A DNA stretch of 64,000 nucleotides from Clostridium_AD sp050717635 (GTDB taxonomy: Bacteria; Bacillota; Clostridia; Clostridiales; Clostridiaceae). The notes beneath the pieces are model-generated. The model saw only the letters and a program-made list of their open reading frames with translations, did no database searches and had not been told where the DNA came from. Positions 1-8,464 of this stretch are shown here, piece by piece. Position 1 is the first letter of the stretch, and every line of letters begins with the position of its first letter. The position numbers and the translations under genes are program-made. The stretch spans positions 62,001-126,000 of the forward strand of contig NZ_JBOITO010000036.1 of NCBI RefSeq assembly GCF_050717635.1. Reading direction: 5' to 3'.

Positions 1-24
1 AATTGTATGCTTATAATTATCCAT
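1..24 (-). CDS. Start of a gene that runs off the left edge
   Basis: An ATG at 24-22 on the minus strand follows a strong AGGAGGGG site six bases upstream. Eight codons (MDNYKHTI) are visible before the window ends. It begins 20 bases after the stop of the YiiX-like gene, so the two are probably cotranscribed. Nothing can be said about its function. Confidence 0.5.
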
Positions 25-43
25 CTTTCCCCTCCTAGTTTAA

Positions 44-700
44 TCAAACTCTTTTGTTAATCCTATCCCTATGTATAATTTTCCATAAATGTTTAAGTGT
101 ATGAACTATCTCATAGAGAAAACCCGTTTTGCAAAAGAAAATTTCATCTTCTTTTGTTTTTGCCTTCTGTCTCATAGGGTATTCACTTAGGTTTCCGGAA
201 TAATAAATAAATCTTTTCATAGTATCACAAATACCTGTTGGAGTTATTGCATAAGGTTCAATCTGTGTGAGATTTATCCCTCCATGTCTTAAGGCTTCCA
301 TAACAAATTCGGTGCATATATATGTCTTATACATAGCATGCTTTTTATTGGAAATAAGTCCAATGGCTTGAAGAATATTGTAGTAGTAAACCTCATCATC
401 ATTATATGTATCATATATAAATTTACTTATGTTTTCGTATTGCAATGTTGTTACAGGTATACGATATATATTAATAGGCACATCATCCTTAAGACCTATA
501 GTAAGGGTAAATACACTTTCTCTAATTATACCTCCCACAAGGGGGTTGCTAACTGACAGTCTACTAAAGGAATACATTTGGCTTAAATTTTCATTTAAAC
601 TTATTGATGCATGGTTATATTTCCCTTTTATAACCTTTCTAATCATTTTCCCCACATAACTTGGTGTCCTTGAAATAACAACATAAACATACTTTTCCAT
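44..700 (-). CDS. YiiX/YebB-like permuted NlpC/P60 cysteine hydrolase
   Basis: This 218-residue protein has no signal peptide. A histidine in the context GKYNHASISL (His30) precedes a cysteine in YICTEFVMEAL (Cys129). That His-before-Cys order is the mark of the circularly permuted NlpC/P60 (YaeF/YiiX) fold, whose members are thiol hydrolases acting on amide or acyl bonds. The substrate is unknown. The ATG at 700 follows AAGGAG. The gene leads a minus-strand pair with the partial gene at the window edge and diverges from the ABC exporter. The family call rests on two motifs and overall length, so it is moderately sure. Confidence 0.55.
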   Translation of the reverse strand: MEKYVYVVISRTPSYVGKMIRKVIKGKYNHASISLNENLSQMYSFSRLSVSNPLVGGIIRESVFTLTIGLKDDVPINIYRIPVTTLQYENISKFIYDTYNDDEVYYYNILQAIGLISNKKHAMYKTYICTEFVMEALRHGGINLTQIEPYAITPTGICDTMKRFIYYSGNLSEYPMRQKAKTKEDEIFFCKTGFLYEIVHTLKHLWKIIHRDRINKRV

Positions 701-941
701 TTTTTTCTCCTTGCTGTCACCTAAATATAATTCAAGCGAAATTTATTTTTAAGTCTTATTTTTTGAAAGAAAAAATATAAGTAACTATATTATAACATTT
801 ACCTTGTTTTTATATCATACTATCTGTTTTTATTTTGAACGTGCATTGCCCTAGCTAACTATTCTAATATAAATAAAGGAATTAATGACAAAACACAGAA
901 TATAACCTTATATGTTCAATTCTAAAAAATGGAGGGTTACT

Positions 942-1643
942 ATGATAAATGTAAGAAATGTAACAAAGAGATATGATAAAACTACTGCTGTAAACGATAT
1001 TAGCTTCTATGTTAATGATGGTGAAATTGCCGTGCTACTGGGACCTAATGGTGCTGGTAAAACCACTTCAATAAAATGCATAGCAGGACTTTTAAAATAC
1101 GAAGGTGAAATTGACATTTGTGGGTATATTAATAAAAGTTTAGATGCAAAAAAACTTTTTGGTTTTGTACCTGAAACACCAGCAATGTACGATATGCTTA
1201 CAGTCTACGAACATCTTGAGTTTATAGCTGGAGCGTATAAGATAAAGGATTATAAAGAGAAGGCTGAAGCTCTACTTGAAAGATTTGAATTATCTGATAA
1301 AAGGGATAAGTTAGGTAAAGAACTTTCAAAGGGAATGCAGCAGAAGGTAAGTATATGTTGTGCACTTTTAATTAATCCTAAAGTAATACTTTTTGATGAA
1401 CCCATGGTAGGACTTGACCCAAAAGCAATAAAAGAACTAAGTAATGTATTTTTAGAATTAAAGGAGACAGGGTGCTCAGTGGTTATAAGTACTCATATTA
1501 TTAATAGCGTGGAGGGTCTATGGGATAGAGCACTTATAATGCAAGAAGGATCTATCATAATGTCAAGGACAAAACAAGAGCTGCTCGCTACCAATGAATC
1601 TCTAGAGGAAATTTTCTTCCATGTTACGGAGGGAATAAAATGA
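942..1643 (+). CDS. ABC exporter ATP-binding subunit
   Basis: This is a cytoplasmic ATPase of about 233 residues with Walker A GPNGAGKTT, signature LSKGMQQKVS and Walker B VILFDEP, followed by a switch histidine in STHI. It powers the membrane protein encoded immediately downstream. The ATG at 942 is chosen because GGAGGG lies five bases before it; an in-frame ATG at 912 would place that site inside the coding region. The stop overlaps the start of the permease gene by four bases (ATGA), so the two are translationally coupled. Substrate unknown; it resembles drug or peptide exporters of Firmicutes. Confidence 0.9.
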   Translation: MINVRNVTKRYDKTTAVNDISFYVNDGEIAVLLGPNGAGKTTSIKCIAGLLKYEGEIDICGYINKSLDAKKLFGFVPETPAMYDMLTVYEHLEFIAGAYKIKDYKEKAEALLERFELSDKRDKLGKELSKGMQQKVSICCALLINPKVILFDEPMVGLDPKAIKELSNVFLELKETGCSVVISTHIINSVEGLWDRALIMQEGSIIMSRTKQELLATNESLEEIFFHVTEGIK

Positions 1644-3205
1644 AGCCACTTTTTTATATATTTAGAAAAACACTAAAAAATCATATTTTGCAGCTTAAGA
1701 AGAAACCCGGCATATTAATACTCTATTTACTTATATCGGTATTTTTTATTTTTATAATAGTTGCATCATTTATTATGCCTGTACGCAGTTCTGTAAATGG
1801 AAATGTTGATACATATGGAGCCATCGCAACTGCAGCAATTCTGATGGTTGTATGGTATGGAGTTAAAAATGGAATTGATAACGGGAGTAGCTTTTTTAGG
1901 CTGTCAGATGTAAATTTAGTTTTCACAGCACCCCTATCACCAAAACGGGTCTTGATTTATGGATTTATTAAGCAACTCTATACTTCATTATTCCTTGTTA
2001 TGTTCTTATTATTCCAGATCCCAAATGCAAAGAATTTTTTTCCTATAACTGGGCCTGGTATTAGTATAATTCTTTTAGTTTCATTTTTCCTTGTTTTTAC
2101 TATGTCAATATTAGGTTTGTTAACTTATTCCATAACATCTAAATCAAATAAAACAAGAAATATGGCTAAAAAAATATTAAATATAGTAACTGCTATTTTT
2201 GGTATTGCTTTTTTATCTAAGATATACATATACAAAGATTTTTCAAAGGCAGCTGTTAGTTTTTTAAATAATAGTTTCTTTATATATATTCCGTTTATAG
2301 GTTGGTTAAAGTCTATTTTAATGGCGGCAGTTAATGGTATAACTTATTCATTTTTCATCCATATGCTGCTTTGCATAATCTTTATTATTTCTATGATTTA
2401 TGCATTATACAAACTAAACACAGATTATTATGAAGATGTTCTTGCCGCAACGGACAAGAAAGAAGAAATGTATGCAATGAAAAAATCCGGAAAAGGTAAT
2501 ATAAATTACGGGAGAAAAAAATTCAGAAAAATCAAATCTGGGAACATGGGTAATGGTTCTAGTGCGATTTTTTACAGACACCTTCTTGAATACAAAAAGT
2601 CTGGAATTCCTTTTATAGATAAAATGACTTTAATAATGGTAGGTGTGGGACTCGGTTCACGTTACATTGTTCCAGGCGGAAGTATAAACACAGTTTTATA
2701 TTTTTCAATATATATGTTATTTTTCTTTACCTTACAAGGGAAATGGGCTCAGGAACTTTCAAAGCAGTTTATATTTTTAATTCCCTATTCCTCTTTGTCC
2801 AAATTATTTTATTCCACATTAGCAGATTTAATTAAATATACCATTGATGGCCTTGTTCTATTCGTTGTATCTGGAATTGTATTTAAAAGTAGTCCACTAA
2901 TCTCAATATTATGTGGTATTACCTATGCTTCCTTTGGTGCAATATATACTTATGGAGATGTGCTTTCAAGAAGATTTTTAGGATCCGTACATTCAAAAAC
3001 TCTTGGAATGTTTATAAAAATGGGAATAACATTATTAGTAATATTACCAGGAATTATTATTCATGTAGCTTTGTTAATCCATTCTGGTGATAATTCTTCT
3101 GCACAGTATGTATCCTATATAGTATTAATTTGTTATAATATTATAGCATCATTTTTAATAATGCTCCTAAGCAAGGGTGTGTTTGACAAATTAGAGATGG
3201 ATTAA
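1640..3205 (+). CDS. ABC exporter membrane subunit
   Basis: This 521-residue polytopic membrane protein has about ten or more hydrophobic segments and a basic cytoplasmic loop near residues 275-305. Its size and layout match the putative ABC exporter permease family found beside single ATPase genes in Firmicutes. It overlaps the ATPase gene by four bases and forms the complex with it. No substrate can be read from the sequence. The AraC-type regulator gene follows after 47 bases, which hints at local regulation but is not proof. Confidence 0.8.
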   Translation: MKPLFYIFRKTLKNHILQLKKKPGILILYLLISVFFIFIIVASFIMPVRSSVNGNVDTYGAIATAAILMVVWYGVKNGIDNGSSFFRLSDVNLVFTAPLSPKRVLIYGFIKQLYTSLFLVMFLLFQIPNAKNFFPITGPGISIILLVSFFLVFTMSILGLLTYSITSKSNKTRNMAKKILNIVTAIFGIAFLSKIYIYKDFSKAAVSFLNNSFFIYIPFIGWLKSILMAAVNGITYSFFIHMLLCIIFIISMIYALYKLNTDYYEDVLAATDKKEEMYAMKKSGKGNINYGRKKFRKIKSGNMGNGSSAIFYRHLLEYKKSGIPFIDKMTLIMVGVGLGSRYIVPGGSINTVLYFSIYMLFFFTLQGKWAQELSKQFIFLIPYSSLSKLFYSTLADLIKYTIDGLVLFVVSGIVFKSSPLISILCGITYASFGAIYTYGDVLSRRFLGSVHSKTLGMFIKMGITLLVILPGIIIHVALLIHSGDNSSAQYVSYIVLICYNIIASFLIMLLSKGVFDKLEMD

Positions 3206-3211
3206 ATTGGA

Positions 3212-3236
3212 TGCCACTTGCCACGTGGGTGGCACC
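3212..3236. repeat. 25-base palindromic repeat, copy 1
   Basis: The sequence has inverted arms TGCCAC and GTGGCA around a core holding CCACGTGG. An identical 25-base copy lies at 3212+5228, that is 8440-8464. It is far richer in G+C than its surroundings. This copy sits between the ABC permease stop and the AraC start, and supplies a spurious in-frame ATG at 3211. It resembles REP-type elements mobilised by Y1 transposases, but no transposase is in the window. Confidence 0.75.
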
Positions 3237-3252
3237 AAAGGGGTTTTTTAAA

Positions 3253-5340
3253 ATGAGAAAAGAATATATAAGTTACCTGAACGATTTACCTATAAGTGTA
3301 TCCTTAGAGAGTATAAATGACTATCCCATACATTGGCACAATTCTTTGGAAATAATTTTTGTGCTAAAGGGTTCTATTAATGTACTTATAGAATCAGGGA
3401 ACTATGAATCTCATGAAAATGAAATTGAGATTATAAATCCAGATGAAGCCCATAAAATCTATTCAAAGGAAGAAAATAAAGTTTTAATTTTTCACATAGA
3501 TCCTACATTCTTTGAAAAATATTATAATGATATAGAAAATATTTATTTTTATACAAACTCTGGCGAAGAGGGCTCACAACAAGAAGAAAAATATGATATT
3601 CTGAGAAAATACTTGTCTGTTTTAGCCTGTGAGGTAATACAAAAAAGTGAAAACTTTGATGACCAGATAGAGTCTATTTTAATAAAGTTACTATTTCATT
3701 TAATAAACAATTTTCATTATCTCACTTATGATGAGAAAGGACTAAAGGTGAATGGATTACAATTTGAAAGGTATCAAAGAATTAGCAGGTACATCTATAA
3801 CAATTACATGAACAAAATTAGTTTGCAGGATATAGCTAAGGAGGAATATTTAAGTTCTTATTATTTATCTCACCAAATAAAAGATATGTCTGGAACAAAT
3901 TTTAGTGAATTATTAAACAAAGTAAGGGTAGACGAGTCTATTAAATTACTATTAGATACAGATAAAACCATAACAGATATTTCAGAGGATGTTGGTTTTT
4001 CTCATTCTAGATATTATAATAAGAGTTTTAAAGAATACTGTAAGTGCACACCACTCCAATACAGAAAAAAATATCATATTTCAGAGAATAAATTTAATAG
4101 TTTTAAAAATTTTCAAACATATGATTTGACTGAATCGCTACAATACTTATCTTATTATTTAGAGGACTATGATAGGTTCAACTATACTAATAAAATTATA
4201 AAGCTTCAGACAGATTTTTTATTAGAAGGCAACCCCTTAGAACATATATGGAAAGAAAAAATAAATTTAGGCGATGCAAAAGAACTTATTAAAGCAAGGG
4301 AACAGGAATATTTAAGATCTATTCAAGATACTATAGGCTTTAAAAATGGTATAGTTCAAAACTTATTTGGGAAAGAAATGAAAATATATTTCAATGATAA
4401 TGTAAGCTTTTTAAATTGGGATGAGGTTGACAAGCTATTAGAATTTTTAATGGATATATCCCTTGAACCATTAATTATTTTAAACCAGACTTTTGATGAT
4501 AAGAACTCTTTCATAAAACTTTTAGAAAGCTTTATACTATATTTTGCTGACATATATGGAATTGAGGTAGTTAAGGATTGGAAATTCCAAGCCTCAAAGG
4601 ATTTATCTTTCGAGTATATAGACATTACACGGGAAATCTTCAAGAAATATGAATTGAATAATTTAATAGAAGACCCTTTTAATGTTAATAAGGATATAAA
4701 TGCTATTTATGATTCCTCTTATATGCTTCCATATATTATTCATAATTTTATTAACAGTAATGATAAGCTACTGGCTGTAAAGGCTTTTGATACAGTAGAA
4801 GAAAATTCAATTTTAAACAACGAATTATTTTTCGGTTCACCTGGACTTCTTACCTTAAATGGTATAAAGAAATCTTCCTATTATGCTTATTATTTATTAT
4901 CAAAGCTAGGAAATGAGATTATAGACAAGGGTGATGGATACATTATCACAAGACGAGATGAGGATATACAGGTCCTACTTTATAGTTATAGTAGTGAGAT
5001 TAATAACCTAATTAATCTAGAGGATTTATCTAAAGGTAAAGGCAGTAAAAATATTACTGAGATAAAAATATCCTTAACCCTTAAAAATTTAATTCACGAC
5101 TATAAGGTTATTAAATATGAAGTTTCTGAGAAAATCGGATCAGCTTACGATATATGGCTGTGTATGGGTAAGCCTAAAAGACTTAGTTTTGACGAATGGA
5201 AAATTTTAAATAAAATTTCCTCTCCTAATATTTCCTTATCTTATGCTAAAAAAACTGCAGTGTATAATGACATATTAAAAATTGAAGGCTATGGTTCTAC
5301 TTTGATAGTTCTTCAAAAAGTACAAAAACACCTATTTTAA
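3253..5340 (+). CDS. AraC-family regulator fused to a GH39-like domain
   Basis: The protein of about 695 residues has an N-terminal cupin-like sensing region (residues 10-110), an AraC double helix-turn-helix (about 170-275, with ISLQDIAKEEYLSSYYLS and ITDISEDVGFSHSRYYNKSFK), then about 400 residues resembling a GH39 glycosidase fold. The GH39-like end shows FFGSPGLLTLNGIKKSSYYA. Where active GH39 enzymes carry the acid/base motif WNEP, this protein reads FQASKDL, so the domain is probably a non-catalytic sugar sensor. The ATG at 3253 follows AAAGGGG; an upstream in-frame ATG at 3211 lies inside a dispersed repeat. Target genes are unknown; the adjacent ABC exporter or MATE gene are candidates. 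Confidence 0.75.
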   Translation: MRKEYISYLNDLPISVSLESINDYPIHWHNSLEIIFVLKGSINVLIESGNYESHENEIEIINPDEAHKIYSKEENKVLIFHIDPTFFEKYYNDIENIYFYTNSGEEGSQQEEKYDILRKYLSVLACEVIQKSENFDDQIESILIKLLFHLINNFHYLTYDEKGLKVNGLQFERYQRISRYIYNNYMNKISLQDIAKEEYLSSYYLSHQIKDMSGTNFSELLNKVRVDESIKLLLDTDKTITDISEDVGFSHSRYYNKSFKEYCKCTPLQYRKKYHISENKFNSFKNFQTYDLTESLQYLSYYLEDYDRFNYTNKIIKLQTDFLLEGNPLEHIWKEKINLGDAKELIKAREQEYLRSIQDTIGFKNGIVQNLFGKEMKIYFNDNVSFLNWDEVDKLLEFLMDISLEPLIILNQTFDDKNSFIKLLESFILYFADIYGIEVVKDWKFQASKDLSFEYIDITREIFKKYELNNLIEDPFNVNKDINAIYDSSYMLPYIIHNFINSNDKLLAVKAFDTVEENSILNNELFFGSPGLLTLNGIKKSSYYAYYLLSKLGNEIIDKGDGYIITRRDEDIQVLLYSYSSEINNLINLEDLSKGKGSKNITEIKISLTLKNLIHDYKVIKYEVSEKIGSAYDIWLCMGKPKRLSFDEWKILNKISSPNISLSYAKKTAVYNDILKIEGYGSTLIVLQKVQKHLF

Positions 5341-5354
5341 GGTGTTTTTTTGTT
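5326..5354 (+). terminator. Terminator of the AraC-type gene
   Basis: The inverted repeat AAAACACCT / AAGGTGTTTT overlaps the TAA stop codon and is followed by a run of seven T. Confidence 0.85.
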
Positions 5355-5488
5355 ATTAGAACAAATTTCAAACACACTGATTAGCAATTTTGTGCTTCTT
5401 ATCTAGCAACTATGTGAATGTTAATCTACTGTGAATAGCTTACAATAATACTGTAGTAATAATAATTTCTTAAGGAGAAGTGGATTTC

Positions 5489-6907
5489 ATGACAATGAGT
5501 AGCATGGCAGAAAGCAATAAAATGTTTGGGGAAGAAAAAATTGGGAAACTACTATTAAAATTTTCCGTACCCGCAATAATTTCATTAATGGTAGCCGAAA
5601 TGTACAACACAGTTGATACTGTATTTGTGGGGCAAGCAATAGGAGCTAATGCTATTGGTGCTTTAACCATAGTCTTTCCAATACAAAGATTATTTCTAGC
5701 CATATCTATGCTTATAGCTATCGGAGCTTCTACCGCAGTTGCAAGAAGTTGTGGTAAAGAAGATTATGAGAATTTAAAAATTATAATACCTAATGCTATA
5801 GTTCTAATGCTTATAATAATATCTGTATTTTCTATTGGTATTTTTGTTTTTAAAGATTCAATTATATATAGTTTGGGTGCAACGAAAAATATATTTCCTC
5901 TTGCAAAAGAATATATGGGTATCATACTAATAGGTGTAATGTTTCAATCCTTTTCAGTAATTGCGTCTTATATTATGACGGCTTTTGGAAATACTAAAAT
6001 AGTTTTATTAAGTACTTCTATTGGAGCAATTTGTAATGTAATTATAGATTATTATCTAATAAATATACTCTCTTATGGTATGAGCGGAGCTGCTATATCA
6101 ACAGTACTTTCTCAAATAATAGCTTTTACTTATGTTTTATATGAATTTATGAAATTAGTGAAAGGCTTGAAACTTCCACTTAAACTAACTCTTAATAAAT
6201 CAGTATCAATTGGAATAATATTTGTTGGGTTTTCAACCTTTATCATAGAGATATCAGACGCAGTGGTAGCTGTTATATTAAACAATCTACTAGCCTCCTA
6301 TGGAGGGGATTTAGCCATTATAACTTTTGGACTAATTACAAGAGTTTCAATGTTTTTATTTATGACAGTACTTGGTATAAGTGCAGCTATGCAACCTATA
6401 GCTGCCTATAATTTTGGTGCTGGAAATTTCAAGAGGTTAAAAGAAGTTGTTAAAATGTCAATAATTTCAGTATCTATAAGTTCTACTTTATTATGGGCAA
6501 TATTTATGATTTTTTCAAAACAACTTATAAGCTTATTTATAAATGATGTTGTTATTATTGAGGAGGCATCAAAGGCTTTTAGAATAGTTATAGCTGTGTT
6601 CCCTTGCCTAGGAATATACTATTTAGCAATATACTATTGCCAAGCTATAAATAGAGTTAAAACTTCCTTCAAACTATCTATTTACAGACAGATAATTATA
6701 TTTATCCCACTAGCATATGTACTTATGGGTGGTTTAGATATGGGAGTACTTGGCGCATGGCTTGCTTATCCAATATCTGATATAATATCCTTCGTTACAG
6801 CTGCTGTATTTATTAAATATACTTATACTTCATTAGAAATACTCGAGAGACACCAAATTGTAAAATATAGAACCCATAACTCTAGACTTGCTCATAACAG
6901 TATTTAG
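5489..6907 (+). CDS. MATE-family multidrug/sodium antiporter
   Basis: This membrane protein of about 472 residues has twelve hydrophobic segments in two similar halves, typical of MATE exporters, which use a sodium or proton gradient to expel cationic compounds. The N-terminal region (LLLKFSVPAIISLMVAEMYNTVDTVFVGQ) carries the family pattern. AAGGAG at 5472-5477 best serves the ATG at 5489; a GTG at 5480 is too close. Its 3' end overlaps the convergent S51 peptidase gene by four bases. No substrate can be assigned. Confidence 0.88.
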   Translation: MTMSSMAESNKMFGEEKIGKLLLKFSVPAIISLMVAEMYNTVDTVFVGQAIGANAIGALTIVFPIQRLFLAISMLIAIGASTAVARSCGKEDYENLKIIIPNAIVLMLIIISVFSIGIFVFKDSIIYSLGATKNIFPLAKEYMGIILIGVMFQSFSVIASYIMTAFGNTKIVLLSTSIGAICNVIIDYYLINILSYGMSGAAISTVLSQIIAFTYVLYEFMKLVKGLKLPLKLTLNKSVSIGIIFVGFSTFIIEISDAVVAVILNNLLASYGGDLAIITFGLITRVSMFLFMTVLGISAAMQPIAAYNFGAGNFKRLKEVVKMSIISVSISSTLLWAIFMIFSKQLISLFINDVVIIEEASKAFRIVIAVFPCLGIYYLAIYYCQAINRVKTSFKLSIYRQIIIFIPLAYVLMGGLDMGVLGAWLAYPISDIISFVTAAVFIKYTYTSLEILERHQIVKYRTHNSRLAHNSI

Positions 6908-7554
6908 ACTTTACTTATTTCACCCTCTTTTATAATTTTAATGTCTCCATAAAAATGCAATTTATTATTCATTGCAATTATTCCATCACCATCATTGCAT
7001 GTATAAATTGTATTTCCTGTAGTTTTAGAATATTCCTTTAGCTCTTCTAAATAGTGACTGTCAATATTCCAATGTGGCATAAAATCAAAATCAACTAGAT
7101 CTAAAGATGATAAATCTGATAACCCAACGATATCCTCATCACCAAACTTAGCAGTTGATATATCTTTTGACATCATAATTGCACCTGCACTTAGCCCTAT
7201 AATGTGACCTCCATTTGAAGCATACCTTCTAAGTCTAGTTATGAAATATCTTTTCTTTAGATTGTTCAAAAAATAATAAGTATTACCACCTGATAAATAT
7301 ATTATTTCCGCTTTAAATATCTGCTCTATTTTATCTATATTACAAAAATCATCTATATCAAAGTATTCAAATTGGAAATTTCCATATTCACTTAGCTTAT
7401 CTTCTGCTCTTTTAAAATATTTTAGTCCAACATCAGTCATTGAAGGTATATAACTGACGGTATACTTTTTATCTAAAAATATTTCTCTGATTTTTATTTT
7501 TAAATTAACATTGTCTTTTTCAGTAAAATCACTGAGCAGAATTAATGCTCCCAT
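6904..7554 (-). CDS. S51-family dipeptidase (peptidase E-like)
   Basis: This 216-residue cytoplasmic protein belongs to the class I glutamine-amidotransferase-like S51 peptidases. It shows the nucleophile elbow GLSAGAIMMS, the upstream SGGNT motif and a later histidine in FMPHWN. Peptidase E enzymes hydrolyse dipeptides with N-terminal aspartate. The ATG at 7554 has only a weak GTGAG site, and a long leader with a terminator hairpin lies upstream. It is one of three S51 loci in the window, and is much smaller than the cyanophycinase at 18752-21469. Confidence 0.8.
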   Translation of the reverse strand: MGALILLSDFTEKDNVNLKIKIREIFLDKKYTVSYIPSMTDVGLKYFKRAEDKLSEYGNFQFEYFDIDDFCNIDKIEQIFKAEIIYLSGGNTYYFLNNLKKRYFITRLRRYASNGGHIIGLSAGAIMMSKDISTAKFGDEDIVGLSDLSSLDLVDFDFMPHWNIDSHYLEELKEYSKTTGNTIYTCNDGDGIIAMNNKLHFYGDIKIIKEGEISKV

Positions 7555-7719
7555 ATAATTATCATCTCACTTTCATATTACTCTATAGGTTTCCCTGTAT
7601 CATACTTATTAAAGTAATAATAACATTCTTTATTATATTCTATAAGACTAATTTGTTTACCGTTATAAATAATTATTGTCCACTTTCAATTTATATGTTG
7701 TACCCTTTAATTAAATTAC

Positions 7720-7761
7720 AAAAAAACTCCACGAAATCACTTTAGAAGTGACTCCGTAGAG
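7720..7761 (-). terminator. Strong terminator in the leader of the S51 gene
   Basis: On the minus strand a 16-bp fully paired stem (with G-U pairs) and a three-base loop are followed by seven T. It lies about 165 bases upstream of the S51 start codon, and no gene ends here, so it terminates a leader or small RNA. Confidence 0.8.
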
Positions 7762-7858
7762 GTATCTACGTGTAGGAAAATCCCCTATACCGCTAACAAT
7801 TTATTAGGTACACTCACCGTATATGTTATATATTATATTATATTCAATATATTGTCAA
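7755..7858 (-). promoter_or_regulatory. Possible attenuator/riboswitch-like leader
   Basis: A TTGACA (7858-7853) with TATAAT-like sequence 15-17 bases downstream begins a transcript. It contains a perfect hairpin CGTAGA-TACC-TCTACG (7770-7755) that shares seven bases with the terminator stem at 7720-7761, so the two are mutually exclusive. A further GGTAT/ATACC pairing encloses an AGG/CCT hairpin upstream. This is the layout of a transcription-terminating riboswitch, but I do not recognise the aptamer class. It could equally be a small RNA. Confidence 0.45.
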
Positions 7859-7896
7859 GTTTCACTTGTTCGGCAAATTTTTTATCTCTTGCATTA

Positions 7897-8049
7897 CTAA
7901 TTATTATTATCAGTTACCAGTCGATTTAAATCATTACCTAATGATTCCATTTCCTCTACAGATATAACTATACTTTCCATATTCGAATTTTGGTATTCCA
8001 TAGATGCTGTTATCTCTTCTGCTACAACGGAAACAAAAAAGAACCTAAA
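7897..8049 (-). pseudogene. C-terminal remnant of a methyl-accepting chemotaxis protein
   Basis: The minus strand encodes VAEEITASMEYQNSNMESI and then an EEMESLGNDLNRLV tail ending at a TAG (7899-7897). This matches the C-terminal cytoplasmic coiled coil of chemoreceptors. Only about 50 codons remain, with a stop at 8052-8050 and no start codon or ribosome site. The fragment abuts the terminator of the next gene upstream, so the receptor was cut by a deletion or rearrangement. Confidence 0.7.
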
Positions 8050-8073
8050 ATTAAATTTTAAGCTCTTTTATAA
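8034..8073 (-). terminator. Terminator of the DUF6465-like gene
   Basis: On the minus strand AAGAGCTTAAAA pairs with TTTTAGGTTCTT (12 bp with G-U pairs), followed by T6. Confidence 0.75.
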
Positions 8074-8076
8074 TAA

Positions 8077-8280
8077 TTATGCAATTAATTCAAATTTACC
8101 TGAAACTGTTTCGTTAACTACGTAGTAGCATTTATTCTCTTCAATCTTCACATATATCTCCATTGATTTTATATCCTTTTGAAGATTTCCACTTTCCCTC
8201 CATATTTCTTTAACCTTTTGCTCTAACTCTCCAAGTATAATTTCTTTTCCAGAAAATTGTATAATTCTTTTAGCTTTCAT
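8077..8280 (-). CDS. Small DUF6465-like protein
   Basis: This 67-residue protein has a basic start and the segment MEIYVKIEENKCYYVVNETVSGKF, which matches the clostridial DUF6465 pattern (a short beta-rich domain of unknown role). A GGGGGA site lies upstream of the ATG at 8280, and a terminator follows directly, so it is a single-gene unit. Family assignment is from recall of the motif. Confidence 0.6.
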   Translation of the reverse strand: MKAKRIIQFSGKEIILGELEQKVKEIWRESGNLQKDIKSMEIYVKIEENKCYYVVNETVSGKFELIA

Positions 8281-8439
8281 AATAATAATTTCCCCCTAAG
8301 TTTATTTTTTTATAAAATATAATATTATTCCTTATTAATACATTTGTGTGCTATTATAACATATAATTCGATTTTTGACCATACCCATAATATTTTCACT
8401 TAATTTAAGGTTAGATAAATCTAAATACCATGTTCAACT

Positions 8440-8464
8440 TGCCACTTGCCACGTGGGTGGCACC
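8440..8464. repeat. 25-base palindromic repeat, copy 2
   Basis: This is an exact copy of the repeat at 3212-3236. Its last base is the final base of the TAG stop codon of the SWIM-domain gene, so the element sits exactly at a gene 3' end. Confidence 0.75.

Noticed and set aside
338..659. Plus-strand frames opposite the YiiX-like gene
   Set aside because: They lie wholly within the real minus-strand gene and have no ribosome site or recognisable domains.
3211..3252. ATG at 3211 as the AraC start
   Set aside because: It lies inside the dispersed palindrome, and the better ribosome site serves the ATG at 3253.
7545..7745. Plus-strand frame of 66 codons
   Set aside because: It has low-complexity AT-rich content, no ribosome site, and overlaps the leader of the S51 gene.
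7755..7858. Guanidine-IV (mepA) or preQ1 riboswitch
   Set aside because: The downstream gene is a peptidase, and I could not match the consensus of either class; left as unassigned.
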